From NCBI GenBank assembly GCA_029721435.1, contig CM056574.1, forward strand, positions 29,869,001 to 29,933,000: 64,000 nt of DNA, written 5' to 3'. The translations under genes and the position numbers were made by a program. The notes beneath the pieces are model-generated. The model was not told the DNA's origin and did no database searches. It saw only the letters and a list, made by a program, of their open reading frames with translations. Source of the stretch: Gymnothorax reevesii. Taxonomy: Eukaryota; Chordata; Actinopteri; Anguilliformes; Muraenidae. This document shows, in pieces, positions 12,277 through 24,754 of the stretch. The stretch's first letter is position 1. Each line of letters opens with the position of its first letter.

Positions 12277-12600
12277 GTTTGCCGTTTTGATTCTCCCTCG
12301 AATGCAATCAGAATATTTTTAATGCCGTTGGAATGCCGTAAGAAGTTTTATAATGCAGTCAGAGCGCAGTTAGAATACACTTCAAATCCCATTAGATATT
12401 TTTCCACTTCGAATACACCTAGAAAGTTTTGAGCATGAGCAAAACATTCAAGCCGGCCACAAGAATGGGCCCGAATATTTGGAATGCACTCAGAATGCAG
12501 TCAGAATTTTTAGAACGCCCTTCCAATATCTAGGAATATACAAAGAATTTTCATTCCAACGGCATTCTGGCTCATTCCGCCTCTAGTGTGACTAGGGTTT

Positions 12601-15146
12601 AAACTGTTAGTCAGATGGTTTGTCGAAGCATCACAGATACAAATGCCAAACTATGTGAATTGCAAATCTCTCTGTAATCAAACCAATGTAAATGGGAACA
12701 GTTTGAGAGCAAATATGCAATAAAATGTGAGATAATTACATGCTGTTTCATATCCATCGCTGCTATATTCCCATCAGTCATCAGTAATGCTGAAGTTCAC
12801 ATCATTAATACTGCAGGCCATCAAAGATATTTGTGGTAGCCCTGTGTGCTCTGTGAGAGGCAAAGGTTTTTCTTCTACATTCTGGATGTTTCCATGTAAA
12901 TACTAGACCGACACTATTGTTGAAGGTAAAGAACAATTCCTATTCCTAGTCAAAAACTCCATAAACTGTAAACCGTAGAGACTGCATGCATGAAATTTCT
13001 TGCAAGAGCAACCGAGATTTTAAAATGCTTCCTAATATTGGCATAAAATTGTCCCATGGCTAATTCCAGTCTCCCGGTTTTGCAAACAGATCTTTGCCCA
13101 AATACACACATGTTGTTTACTTTGTTAATCTGTTTTATGTATTTAAAAGTTTCAGAAAGATAACCCCTAAGTCACTGGTCTCAATCTTGGGTGGAAAAAG
13201 AACAGCCCCCTTGTTTTTATTACCATAACTCGAGCCTGAGGCAGACTCCAAGAACCAGAAAAAATCAATAGCCCTCACTTTCTGATAATTCTCTACCTCA
13301 CAGGCATAAAGACTTGTTTCAAATATGGCATTACCGGCAATGCATGATGGAATGGAGCCTGATGGTGGAAGGGCTAATTGGCACTGAAAAGAAAGATTTA
13401 CTGGAGTAATTGAGCCACTAGAGAAGACTTGCAGGCATGAACACAGTGCAGCTCAAACATCTCTCCCCACTGTGAATACTTTCACCTTCAGATTAAATAC
13501 ATGTGCTTGACCTCAGCCTCCCCGTGCTCTATCATATTCAAAGATGTAGAGGGAGGTTCACTGTGCATATCAAAACTCTACTCTGTTTCTGTTGGGATTT
13601 GGTTATGTTGAATTTGTCTGAGGGCCTCTGGTTGCTTCAAGTTCTGCTACAGACCTGCTGCTGCACCCTTGTCCCATGCTCCACTTCCTTTGGCCAAAAT
13701 TTTTTCGGTATAAAGAAGGTTTAGAGAGGATAAACCTTTGTGCTACCTTTGCATGATGAAAAATTATAACTCATTTTCTTTGGCTCCACTTGGATTACAG
13801 TGTCCACCAATATTCTGTCAGCTATGCTACTTCAGCAAGCAATAAGCAGAAAATACATCTAGACGATCTGTACATCTCAGGAAAGTGAGCGTGCTTAGGG
13901 CGTCGGGTAAAGAGTTGGAGTGGATGAAGTCCAAACCTCAGAGTGAGCTGCGCATCTGTCTGCTTCTCAGCTTTATTCTCAGCCATTTGATGCAGGAGAG
14001 ACAGGAAGTGAAGCGACTCCTCCTACTGAAAGCCTAAAGGTAGTTTGCCCTTTTTTCCTTCTAAGGTTCAAAATGAAAAAAGAGACAAGTATCAGTTCTT
14101 GACCCTTAAGAGAAAAGGCAGCAGCTCTGGGTCCAGCCTCATTAATTGCAACACTGTTCAAAGTTCAATAGACCAAACCCATGAAAGTGACATTCCCGGA
14201 AGTGCAGAAAGACTGACTCTTCTGATGATCAGAGCTGGCCCTTCGGGAATGACACGTTGGTTAAAATGTAAAAGAAAGGTAACTGTGATGCAACACCTTG
14301 ACATTTCTTCTCAAAACTGAGCAAGGTGGCTATACAGATATTGGCATCCGGCAGATCTGAGATGTCATGCACTCCCCTTGCCTGCAGATATGGGCGGGAA
14401 TAGATTTGGCAGGGACATTATATAAGCTCATTTGAATTTGAATTTGAAAGTTATGGGAAAAAAATAGCTTGACTGCTACTATCCCAACTGTAGTTTACGG
14501 TCAGAACCCTCTTGTGAATTCCTAATTTTTCCTCCCATCCAGCAACTTGTGCATCAATTAGAAACATTGTCTCTTTTGATTGGTTTACGTCCTGCGTGTT
14601 TTTTTTTCCTCACCAGCTGTCTTCAATTCATCTTCCCCTTCCTCACAGGTGTGTTAGCATATTTATACCCTTTATTTTCAGTATGCAAATTACTGAATTG
14701 TCAACTTCAATATACCCTTTCGCAACTTCGCAGTATTTGCTTATAAAGTAAAAGCTCATCTTCTTTGGAAATCGAAGAGCCTAGTGCTTAAAGTACGTAA
14801 GTCACCTTTGGACTCGCTGTGAGGTTTCGATGGGAAAACATCTTTTGTAGCCTCGTAAGTTGATTTTCTCGATTTGAGTCACATTTTGTGACTTAAACAC
14901 TTTTAGCACTAGGGTCTTCAGTTATTCAAATCCTTTAATAATAGCACTACGGAGAAGTTTTCTTCCAAGTAATATTCATCAGCTGATGTCACATATTCAA
15001 GTTTCCACTCCAATTCACAACTCTGAGATCACTGTGAATAAAATCTGGGAGAACAGTGTTAAATGTCTGACTTAGACACAGGAATTTATAGAGCAGAAGC
15101 AAAGTGCAGAGAGTGGAGGGAGCTAACATCCCCCCTGCCCCATTAT
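12601..15146. other. Non-coding, no gene identified
   Basis: No reading frame shows a known domain. The stretch 12710-12840 is AT-rich and CpG-poor with several TAAT words and could be a conserved non-coding element, but this cannot be judged without comparison to other species. Confidence 0.35.
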
Positions 15147-16377
15147 ACAACGATTCCGAAATAGTTGGGGCAAAGTGTAAATTGCGCATAAAATCAAAAC
15201 GCAATGACTTTCAAATCACACCAGCCAGTATTGTATTCACAATAGAATAGAGATAACATAGCAAATGATGAAACTGAGAAATTTTATAATTTTATGCACA
15301 AAATGAGCTCATTTCAAATTTGATGGCTGCTACAGGTCTCAAAAAAGTTGGGACAGGGTGTAGCATTCCCTTTTCTTTTTAATACAGAGTGGAGGCGTCT
15401 GGGCATTGAGGAGATATGTTTCTTGAGTTTAGCCTTTGGAATTTGATCCCACTCTTGTTTAATGCAGGCCTCCCGCTGCTGGAGACTTTTGGGTCTCCTT
15501 TGATGGACTTTTAACCATGCGGCAAATGTTCTCAGTCGGTGAAAGATCAAGACTGCAGGCAGGCCAGTTCAGCATACAGACTCTTCTACTATGAAGCCAT
15601 GCTGTTGTAATAGCTGCAGTATGTGGTTTTGCATTGTCCAGCTGAAATACACAAGGCCTGCCCTGGATGACCCTTGGCTACAGAACACGGTGGCGCTTCT
15701 GGATCAATGCTCAACAATGGCTTTCTTTTTGAATAATAGAGTTTTTGGTGGCCTTCGTGGATGGCACGGTGCACTGTGTTTACAGACAGTGGTTTCTTGA
15801 CATATTCCTAGGCCCTTTAAGTAATGTCAATGACAGAATCATGCTGGTGAGTGATGCAGTGGCGTCTGAGGGCCCGAAGATTATGGGCATCCAGCAAAGC
15901 TCTTTGGCCTTGTCCCTTATGCACAGAGATTTTTCCAGTTCCTCTAAATCTTTTGATGATGCTATGTACTGTCGATGAGGAGATCTTCAAAACCTTTGCT
16001 ATTTGACGATGAGGAACATTGTTTTTACAGTATTCCACAATTTTTTTGCGAGAATTCACAGGTGGGGGGGCCATACTTCTGAGAGACACAGCCTCTCTAA
16101 GACATCCCTTTTAAAGCCAATCACATTCACCTGATGCCAGTTAACTTCATGACTTGCTAAATATTCTTTCAGCTGATTCTCTTATATAATAATGCCTTTA
16201 TGCTTTTTCAGCCCTTTTTTAGAAATAAAAATGTAAAATAACATTTATTAGATAACATTCCAAATGTTGAAACTATGTTCTATTGTCAATAACATATTGG
16301 CTCATGTGATCTGAAAGTCACTGCATTTTGATTTTATTCACAATTTACACTTCATCCTAACTATTTCGGAACTATTA
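15147..16377 (-). mobile_element. Tc1/mariner-like transposon, internally deleted
   Basis: The left end (from TTCCGAAATAGTT at 15154) and the reverse complement of the right end (to 16371) match over about 60 bases with few differences, giving long terminal inverted repeats. The terminal wording (an 'agttgggacagtgtg'-like theme, here diverged) is that of a common fish Tc1/mariner group. TA dinucleotides lie near both ends. The transposase is on the minus strand and is decayed. An N-terminal helix-turn-helix part and a C-terminal part are recognisable, but much of the catalytic middle is missing, so the copy is immobile. Confidence 0.85.
15817..16089 (-). pseudogene. Tc1/mariner transposase N-terminal DNA-binding part
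   Basis: This is a 90-codon frame starting MSLRSMAPP. Residues about 13-70 form a paired-like helix-turn-helix with SRKKIVEYC, HRQIAKVLKISSSTVHSI and IIKRFRGTGK, the pattern by which Tc1 transposases bind their inverted repeats. A GQGQRAL stretch then resembles the basic linker between the two DNA-binding subdomains. The frame breaks after this. Beyond the break (15589-15774 and 15314-15550, minus) other frames encode pieces resembling the end of the DDE domain ('FQ.DNA..HTA' and 'SPIENIWR' themes), while most of the catalytic region between them is absent. The usual transposase of this group is roughly 340 residues. Confidence 0.78.
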
Positions 16378-18462
16378 TCTCGGGATGGTGAGGCGCCAGT
16401 GTGTGGACGACTTCTTTCCCAATAGCTTCCGATGCCAGAATGCGAATGTTCAAACACCTTCTTCACAGAGTGAGAAAGTGATGCGTAAATTGTTGCTGTT
16501 GTAATGTTGTGAGCTGTTGAGCATTAACCTCAGAAATGAGAAACTCCATTCATGTTTGCTTTCCGGCTCAAGGCCGACAGATTTGAATCTTTTTGGTAAT
16601 AGAAATAACATGATGCCGGATAAAAAGCTTCATCCAAAGCAAAACAGAAGCTCCCACTCAATGTGTTTCCCAAAAGGCATAGCTTAGTATTTTTGCGCTC
16701 ACAAAGCAAGTATTCTGTCTCTTTTTTGAAAAGATAATATAATTCTCATAAAGTGATTGAAATTCAGTAAAAACTGAGTTAAAAAATCCCATTTAAATTT
16801 TAATTTCATATGACAAGCATATAGTTCCTGCAGCTTGCTTGTTGCAAATACGGCAGTGTGAAAATCAATTTGTGAACAGTTCAAGCAAATGATCTAAGGC
16901 AAAATGATATGAAACACTAACTGAGATGGTTTTAATCCCAATCACTCTGGAAACACAATAAGTGGCTGTTGTTCTCATGTACACATTACAAATGATTTTT
17001 GTAAAAGGAGGCCGAAAGTGGGCGAAATATTTTATTTTCTTCAATTTTCCAGAGAAAGTATCTTGACTTAGGAGACCCAGACATCACTCAAACTAAAATG
17101 TAAAATCTAACACTCTGATTCTGCCCTGCCAACTGCACCCTCTGCGGGCCTATGCCATGACATTATCTGTGTGAACGTCCATCCTTCATCAGAGCTTTTG
17201 TGTAATTTTAACAATGACTACCAAATCAAAACCGTGGTGCATTTTCTTAGAGATTTCCAATATCGTTTAGCAGATTTGAATCTCCTCACTGATGGTGGAT
17301 AACAGTTGGTTGCTGCGTCAGGCACCAGGGAGGGAAGAAAAAATGTGAGAAATGAGTGACTGGAATGAACCAGGGAGTCAGTGGCTGGAGTTTGAACCCT
17401 TGTGCTGTCCAAGGTCCTGAAATTACCATCACTGAAGGCTTGCTGTGTGAAATTTAGGCGTTTAAAAGAGAGCACATTCATGCTTCAGGCAATGCAAGTT
17501 TGTCACTATTTTGGAACTGTTAATGGCTTTTTTTTTTTTTTTTTGGTCATTTTTTCTGGAAACATATGCTCATGCAAAGTAAGTACCACAAGTATTTACT
17601 GTAAACTGACCTGGCATTGTGTTGCTTGCAAAGATTATTGGTTACTGTGTTCACCAGAAGTGTACATTCTGACACGGAGAATTGACCCTCTTTCACCTCA
17701 GCCGATCGCACACAAGGATTTACGAGAATAGCAGTCGCACCAATGGCTGCAAAGTTTGGAAATTTAATTGTGATTCCTCGACTTCACAGCTGTGACAATA
17801 TTTTGTATGAGAGCATGTCTTTGAATGGAACATTTTACAGTTAAGCAACAGTTTGATAAACAATAAATTTATTGAAAAATTACAACTGACATTTAATACA
17901 TAACCTAATCAAATTTTTCGTCCATATTTTCCTCTGCTAATGAAATTATACTGAGAGGCATTAAAAATGTACAATAAAATATACTGTTTTAAGTAGTGGT
18001 AAATGATTTCTTTCGTAGTTGCAAAACACGGTCTCAGGAAACTGTGCTTTTAGTAGTGAGACTTGCCCTCACTGTTATCGTTACATTGGCGGTCAATTCA
18101 GCAGTTCTCATGCATTATCTGACATGGCAGAAGACGCTTTCTGGAATGTGCTTTCGTGGCGTCACAGCTGACACATCTAGTCATTCTGAGTCATCCCCGC
18201 AGTCTGGATACAGTCATTTAATGGACATTAATGTGTCCTGAATCTTTTTTTTAAGACTGGACATCATTCAACATTCAAAATGTTTGATTCTTCTGAGATT
18301 CGTTTGTTTGTGGCATTTGAAGTTGGAGTGATGTGACTTTCTTTAAGTGTGTTTTTATTGGCCCTGATCTTCAACTTTTCATGCTCAAAATTATTTCTCC
18401 CCATGTGATTCACGACCACAATGCAGGAAACTGTGCTGCATTTAGATAATCATGATGAGGTG
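16378..18462. other. Non-coding, no gene identified
   Basis: No domain-bearing frame is seen. A T run of about 17 bases lies near 17528. The text is otherwise of ordinary complexity. Confidence 0.35.
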
Positions 18463-18535
18463 TTAAACCAAGGAAGGATTCGAACCCAGACACTTGATGT
18501 TTTGCAATGCTTATCACACCTGATGGTCATCATGT
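18463..18535 (-). repeat. tRNA-like remnant (SINE head or tRNA pseudogene)
   Basis: On the minus strand the segment contains GGGTTCGAATCC (18476-18487), an exact pol III B-box and T-arm. Upstream, 'gtgtgataagcattgc' resembles an A-box and D-arm. The spacing suits a tRNA, but no acceptor stem pairs and the anticodon arm cannot be read. It is probably a SINE head or a decayed tRNA copy. Confidence 0.4.
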
Positions 18536-20826
18536 CAATCAGCAAAAGGAAAAACTATCAGTTCTCAAATTAGACTATAAAAACCAGTTTGCATTTTTAA
18601 TGCCTCTCAGTATAGTTCTCAAAGAAGCCAAAGAAGATAAGCTAAATACTGTGTTGCCTGCTTATACTCAATGCACAGACTCATCAGTCACAATATTCAA
18701 CCCCTGCTGGCTGGCTCACTTTTTTTGTCCATTTCCATTAGAGCTGCATCTGAAAAAATGTTAAATTAGTGAAGTGGACTGTTTTTTTTTTTTCCTTTTT
18801 TCATTAGATCATTTCAGCTTTTCTCCCAATTGTGAAAGTCAGCCAATGAGATAATTGTGAACTTCAAAATTTGTGCTGGTCTCTCTTCTTCCTCTTTATG
18901 TTAATCTGTCGATATATATACGTATATCATATCATATATCTTATATCAAAAGTCATATGCATGAAGATTAGCAACCAGATTGACTTCACGGCACCCTAGT
19001 TTACTGCCTAAATTTGTATTTAGGTTTCTGAATTCATGTTCCCACAAAATGCATGTAGGGAGAGGGAAGAAGGTATAACAGCTGTACTCATTATCAGAAT
19101 CCTCCTCTTACATTCTATCACTTTTTCAAATTTAAATTAAAAGCACCTTTTTTCTGATCTATTTGGTTGTGTTTGGAGCCAAAGGCAGCTCTGCCTTTTC
19201 CTCATTCTCTGACCACCAAAAAAGTACTTTCTGAAAAGAAGGCCAACTTTGTTGTTCATCTTAAAAGTGAGTAATCTCATCTCCGACAGCGAATCTGACT
19301 TTCGGTGTTTGAAATATAAAGGCTTGTTTTCCTTCTACAAATTCCATTGGATAAAAGTGCTTTATAAATGTCAGAGGAGTGAACTAAGAAATGAAACTGC
19401 TGAAAACATAAAGCTTATCAAGGTGACCTGTGGAAAAAAATATCTTTGGAAAGACATTTCTTAATAACAGAATATATATATATAGAATATGCAAAGACTG
19501 GAATTTTGAAATGGTCCCTAAACATGGCCCTGGGGGACCCCTGAATAAACATTTACGGTTTTCATTCCAACCTCAAGTATAATCCAAAAATTTTAACTGT
19601 CTGCATACTTTCATGAGTTGGTGCATGTTACATTTAATTCTAATATTCTAAATTTGAATTACATCAGAAATATTTTTGTGCTGCCACAAAAAAAAAGCTA
19701 AATTCTGGCAATTGTATTTTGCTTTTCGCATAATAAGAAGAGGCAACATATTAAAGACTGAGGTTAACAAGCACCCAACTGAAAGTCTTTAAATTCATTC
19801 ATTACTTTTCTTCTGTAAATTTTCCAACATAATGCAGTTTTGCCTCGTTATCGTTTTCTTTGTTTTTGATTTAATTCTTCGTTATGTAACAGTTGTTTTG
19901 GATTGGAGGCTAGGTGTCTGTGCTTTCACCAATTAGGAGCCAATTTATTCAGCATTATGTTTAATTTTACCCATTGGAGATCCTTTGCTTTCTGTTATGG
20001 AACTTTATTTGCAATATAGCACAATGAGCACTACATTGAGTGTTATGGAAAAATCTAATAAGAAATAAAAAGCAGATTTTGAGAAATAGAAAGAAAACTG
20101 AGTTCCTCTGGGATTAAGCTCTTGTCAAACAACTGAACTGACTTGGCAGTTATTTGTTTATTGCACAATAACCAATATTCAGGGAAGACCTTTTTCTTTT
20201 TTGTTAATATCCATGGCATTATGACTTTTACAACCAAAAATGTGAAATATCAATTGTTTTTTTCATACTAATTTTATTGATGGTAACTATTGTCATGTTT
20301 TTCATTGTTTTTATCTGTATGTCTGTCTATTGGCATAATTCTTATTTCTTATTGGGTTTTTACCCCTTTTCTGAAAAATAAATGTACACATTTAAAGGGC
20401 TAAAGTGACAGCACTAAGCCTAGCACAAATTGTAGACATTTAAAAAAAATTAATGTAATTTTCTAATCATTTATCAAGGCACAGTTGAACCACATTTAGA
20501 CCCATAAGCCCTCTGTGGTCTGCCTTATGATTAATTAAGATTTTTCTGTAGAAGGATAATTTGTCGTATTTTCATTCATATCTGTGCTTTCTCTCATATT
20601 TGTGCTCAGTGCGCTAAACTGTAAGTCAGGGCATCATCCAAGGTGGACACTTGCTCCATTATCACAATTGCTAATGGGATGAAAAATGTTCGGTAATATT
20701 TTTGAAAGCAAGTGAAATTAAAATAATTTAAGAGGCTGTTTTGTCTCAGTCCAGGCTAACCATTTCAAAATGATAGTTGGCTGGTAGTGGACATGAAATT
20801 TCGAAAACATTAGCACTGCACTTTCA
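18536..20826. other. Non-coding, AT-rich
   Basis: No gene is recognised. Short TA-rich runs occur near 18912-18950 and 19471-19485. Open frames here have no domains and biased AT-driven composition. Confidence 0.35.
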
Positions 20827-21591
20827 TTGCACTTCCTTGTAGCTTTTATCAACCCATGCACTAAACACCAGTTAAATAAAGAATGTATTCATATTCTTTT
20901 TAATACTAAAACACTAAAACACATCACCCTGGGGGATACCACCATCTCCCCCTCACGGAGTGTGAAGAACCTTGGGGTCCTGTTTGATGACAGGCTCTTC
21001 TCTGCTGTGAACATCGCTGCAGTGACCCGGACCTGCAGGTTCTTCCTCTTCAACATCCGTAGAATCCGGCCCTTCCTCACCAGCTACTCAACGCAGCTCC
21101 TAGTCCAAGCGCTGATCCTCTCCCGCCTGGACTACTGCAACGCCCTCCTCGCCGGCCTCCCAGCATCTGCCATCAGACCCCTGCAGCTCATCCAGAACGC
21201 TGCAGCTCGTCTGGTCCACAACCTCCCAAGACACTCCCACGTCACCCCCCTGCTCACAAAGCTCCACTGGCTCCCTGTTGCTGCTCGCATCAAATTCAAG
21301 ACTTTGGTGCTCGCCTATCAGGGAGTCAACAAGACTGCTCCAGCCAACATCCAGAGACTGTTCAGACCCTACACCCCTGCTAGAGCACTCCGCTCTGCTA
21401 CTTCTGGTCCCCTGGCTCCTCCCCCTCTCCGCTCCTCCCCTTCCCGCTCAAGGCTGCTGTCTGTCCTGGCACCTCGTTGGTGGAATGATCTACCTATCGA
21501 GGCCAGAACGGCAGAATCCTTGAGCATCTTCAAGTGCCGCCTGAAAACCCACCTCTTCAGGCTCCACCTCTCCCCTACTCCACTGCCTTGA
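20827..21591 (+). pseudogene. LINE ORF2 C-terminal domain
   Basis: This is a 254-codon open frame whose last 220 residues match the region downstream of the L2 reverse transcriptase. Landmarks in order are SVKNLGVLFDDRL (about 45-57), IRRIRPFLT (about 77-85), SRLDYCNALLAGLP (about 98-111), IQNAAARLV (about 120-128), LHWLPVAARI (about 145-154), RSRLLSVLAPRWWNDLP (about 207-223) and CRLKTHLFRL (about 237-246). The first 30 or so codons may be flanking or poorly conserved sequence, so the start at 20827 is not a true protein start. The YxDD polymerase motif lies upstream of the truncation and is absent. Confidence 0.88.
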
Positions 21592-22006
21592 TTCCTGTCC
21601 CTACATCCTTTTGATTTGTTGCACTTTATTCTGTTTACCTTGCTTCCTGACTGTATCACTTGATTTGGTTTCCCTTCATTTTGTTGCACTCTATTGTCAG
21701 TTTACTTGATTTTCCTGCCCCTTTGTTGCACTTGACCTGTTGCCCTTATATTGCACTTATTTTATTGCTTTTTGTTGCACTTGCCTCTGCACTTAACCTT
21801 GTTGCCATTTTGTTCACTTGCCCTTGACCTTGCCTTTTTGTTATTAGTCTAGATCTGTAACAATGGAACGTGTTCTGTCACTTACTGTTAGCACTTTTAC
21901 TTGTCTCCTAGGAGGTCTGCACTTTTGTACTGTTCTTATGCACATTTGTACGTCGCTCTGGATAAGAGCGTCTGCTAAGTACCTGTAATGTAATGTAATG
22001 TAATGT
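20870..22006 (+). mobile_element. L2-clade LINE (UnaL2/Maui-like), 5'-truncated
   Basis: This copy carries the C-terminal part of ORF2, a 3' UTR with many TTGTTGCACTT-like units (21600-21860), and a 3' end 'acgtcgctctggataagag' followed by TGTAATG-type repeats at 21985-22006. The coding region has higher GC than its surroundings, an abrupt change consistent with insertion. It lacks the endonuclease and the reverse transcriptase catalytic core, so it cannot move by itself. The good preservation of the frame suggests it is relatively young. A target duplication could not be identified. Confidence 0.9.
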
Positions 22007-24754
22007 AAAAATCCACAGTTAATGATATTTTCTCCATTCAGGAACTTTGAAAAGAAATGGCGGAAAGATATTATGACAGAGCCCTGATTTGACCCATGCT
22101 TGCATTCAGGAGAAGTGCCAAAACCATTGTAGACAGAGGAATAACTTCACTGCAGGATGAAGACAGAGAAAAATTGAATGCCTCTCCAGAGTGAATGACA
22201 ATCTTGAAACATAAAATACGGTATGTTTAAGAATTACAGGGTTCGGAAAATGGGGAGAACACCCAGTATGTTCTTAGTTGAGGAACCTCAGACTGGATAT
22301 TCCATGTCAATAGACTATGATTAGTGTTGTCCAACTACTCTCACCAGGTCAAAGCCGCAAGTTAGAGTGCATCTTATAAAACACTTTGCCGAGCAATGCA
22401 CAATTATTTCATCATTTTATGATAATGTTAATTCTATTTTTAATTATTGATGGATGTTCTTATACTAAATTGTATTCCCAGGGTACCATTCATAATGAGA
22501 TGCAATGTTTGGAAAAGTGGTGATACGCTGGAAATGAAGTCTTATTATTTTCTCGCCGGCAATACCGCTCCCTCTAGACGCACACACACACACGCACACA
22601 CAAACACAAACACAATAACTGCAAAGATGGATTACTGTTGTGACTACTTATGACCAGGTCCATCAATAAAACACTTTTTATATGATAGGTTCACTCACTA
22701 GGATCGGATTCGCACCCTTGTAATTAAGGTTTGAATTAGATTGAAGGATATCGTGCATTGGAGCAGAAAACATACAAAAAAATAAATCAGGTACATCCAT
22801 TCAGCACAGAGATATTGCCGCCAATTACCCATTACCCTCCTGTTCCCTTTTTGAATGTTGACAGTAATGATGTCATAATCCTCATAAGCGCAACCGCCGT
22901 TATCAACAAACACCAGCAGCCCATCTGTGAAGTTGATTTAAAGAGGACCACAAATGTATTGTTTTATACACGTTTATTCAATTAAAGCAGCTGAAATATG
23001 GGCCCAGATTTACTAAAGGGAGGGAGGACAGAGGATGGAGAAGTTGGATGGTGGTTTGGGGGGAGAGCATTTCCCAGTGTGAGGGAAGGGGTGGGGTCTA
23101 AGGTTTTTTTTTTTGCCTTGCCTTGCCCTCCGATCAGACTTAATGAATAACTGACGAGCAATTTGAGGCCCCAAAGTCATGAGTGAAGGCAGAAAGGGCA
23201 CAGGTGGAACAGCGTAACTGCCCTGTTATGGCTGTCAGTTATGCAGAATTGAGTTTTAATCGCCCTAACTGTGAGGTTTGAGCCAAGAGGACACAGCCAG
23301 CAAGGCTGGAATCGTGTATTCTTGTTCCTGATACAGTCATTCACTAAGGACGTATTTTCTGAACAGCTGCATGAATCAGCACCAGTTCGCCCATAAAATG
23401 TCACACTATAATCCATTGTTTTAGAACAAGCATACATGAGCAGCCCGCGGATAACAACATCTCATAAATGTCACATGACCGAACTGCTTGGCTGATTGAC
23501 CAAATAATTAAAGGTTCTGAGCAATCAAAATGGCAGTCTAGTCTCCCCCCTGGCTTACTGATGGAGTGGCTTTTAACGACCTCTTAAATTACAGATCAAA
23601 CAACATATTATTCTAATTTTGTTCTGGAGTGAATAACTCTAAAACTCTTAATGCTCAGTTCTACATAAATTTGTAACCTCTCTTTAATTGTAATTACCAG
23701 AGCTGTGCTTATTTGTTCAGATTTGCATAACTGCAATTACCAGAGCTCTGCTTATGTATTTAAATTTGCATTTTAATGCTTTTATCTGCAATTGTTTATA
23801 GTTGAAATTATTAGTTTTCATTTATTATGCTTTTTGGGCCATTCTGAATAATATTTGACTCTCAATTTCAGTAAATTCAGTAGATTTTACTTCTCTAGTA
23901 TCATTTTCTTTTGACTGTAAAGGGTACTGGCAAAAATGAGAGCCAGGCTCACACTGAACTTCCCTTCAAGTCATTTCATCAATAATAATAAACACTGGAT
24001 CAAGCTTTGAGGCCAGGACCTCGAAGCCTTGTCCAAAGAATTCGTGTAGGACTCTTGACGGAACAGAACACTTTTTATAATGTTGAACTGATGGAAAAGA
24101 AGATTGTATATCTGGATTGCATTTCCAGATTCTTAACAAGATTCTAAAGTTTCATGATGATAGATGACAGCCAAACTGAGAAAAAGGTCAGCTGAAATTT
24201 GATTGGTTGACGTTGGCTATACTGTTTGATTTATCACTTTGCTCTTACAGATCTTCATAGCAACCCTGACCAACATGAAGCATGCAAAATTTCAAGTAGA
24301 CCAGACAATTGGTTTATCAGTTATGACCTACGGACGGACTTACTCCAAATTTGATATGATTAACTAAGATAGCCTACAGATGGTAGATCTCAAATTTGGT
24401 GAGGACTGAACATTGTGTTCAGGAGTTAAGAGCTCATGTGAGGCTAAGCCTCCAGCCCTCTCCCAAGCCACATTCCTCCGGCACTTTCCCTTCACTATAA
24501 TTAGCAGCACCTGCAGCTCATTAACTATTAGCTGCAGGTAAGGGCATTGAAGGCTTGCCAGCCTTAGATGCCTTTCCTTTAACTACCTACTGCTGGTCAG
24601 TAGGGTTTTACCTACCACTCTTTCTTTGGTTTTACTTTAGTTTGATATTTCTTTGTATTAGTTACATTTTCTGTTGGGACCTTGTTCCCCTTCTGTTTTG
24701 TGTTTCTTTACACTTTATTAAGACTTTTCATCACTCCCCAGCCTTGCACCTCAG
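22007..24754. other. Non-coding, with a CA-rich tract
   Basis: An imperfect CA/CGCA/CAAA tract lies at 22580-22616. The text at 24040-24400 ('caaaatttcaagtagacc', 'gttatgacctacgg') resembles an old interspersed repeat also echoed at 27190-27800, but I cannot name it. No gene was recognised. Confidence 0.35.
23692..23771 (+). repeat. Duplicated module with homeodomain and octamer words
   Basis: Two 37-bp units at 23692-23728 and 23735-23771 agree at about 32 of 37 positions. Each runs from AATTACCAGAGCT to the POU-factor octamer ATTTGCAT. The surrounding 200 bp are AT-rich and CpG-poor. The arrangement could be an enhancer core, which is inference from motifs only. A chance local duplication is the alternative. 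Confidence 0.4.

Larger units (their letters stand above)
10900..12600. repeat. Field of degenerate GAATGC-like short repeats
   Basis: Words of the form GAATGC, GAATAC, GAACGC or GAATAT recur about every 10 to 20 bases from about 11040 to 11390 and again from 12295 to 12550. From about 11665 to 11820 and at the far right end the same word appears reversed (GCATTC, CATTCC). The 18-mer TTAGAATACACTTCAAAT occurs in both the left block (near 11193) and the right block (near 12371), showing shared origin. Dense short subterminal repeats are typical of some DNA transposons (CACTA, Zisupton and related groups), but neither ORF nor inverted termini were found. The field is split by a hAT-like end and a solo LTR. 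Confidence 0.6.
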
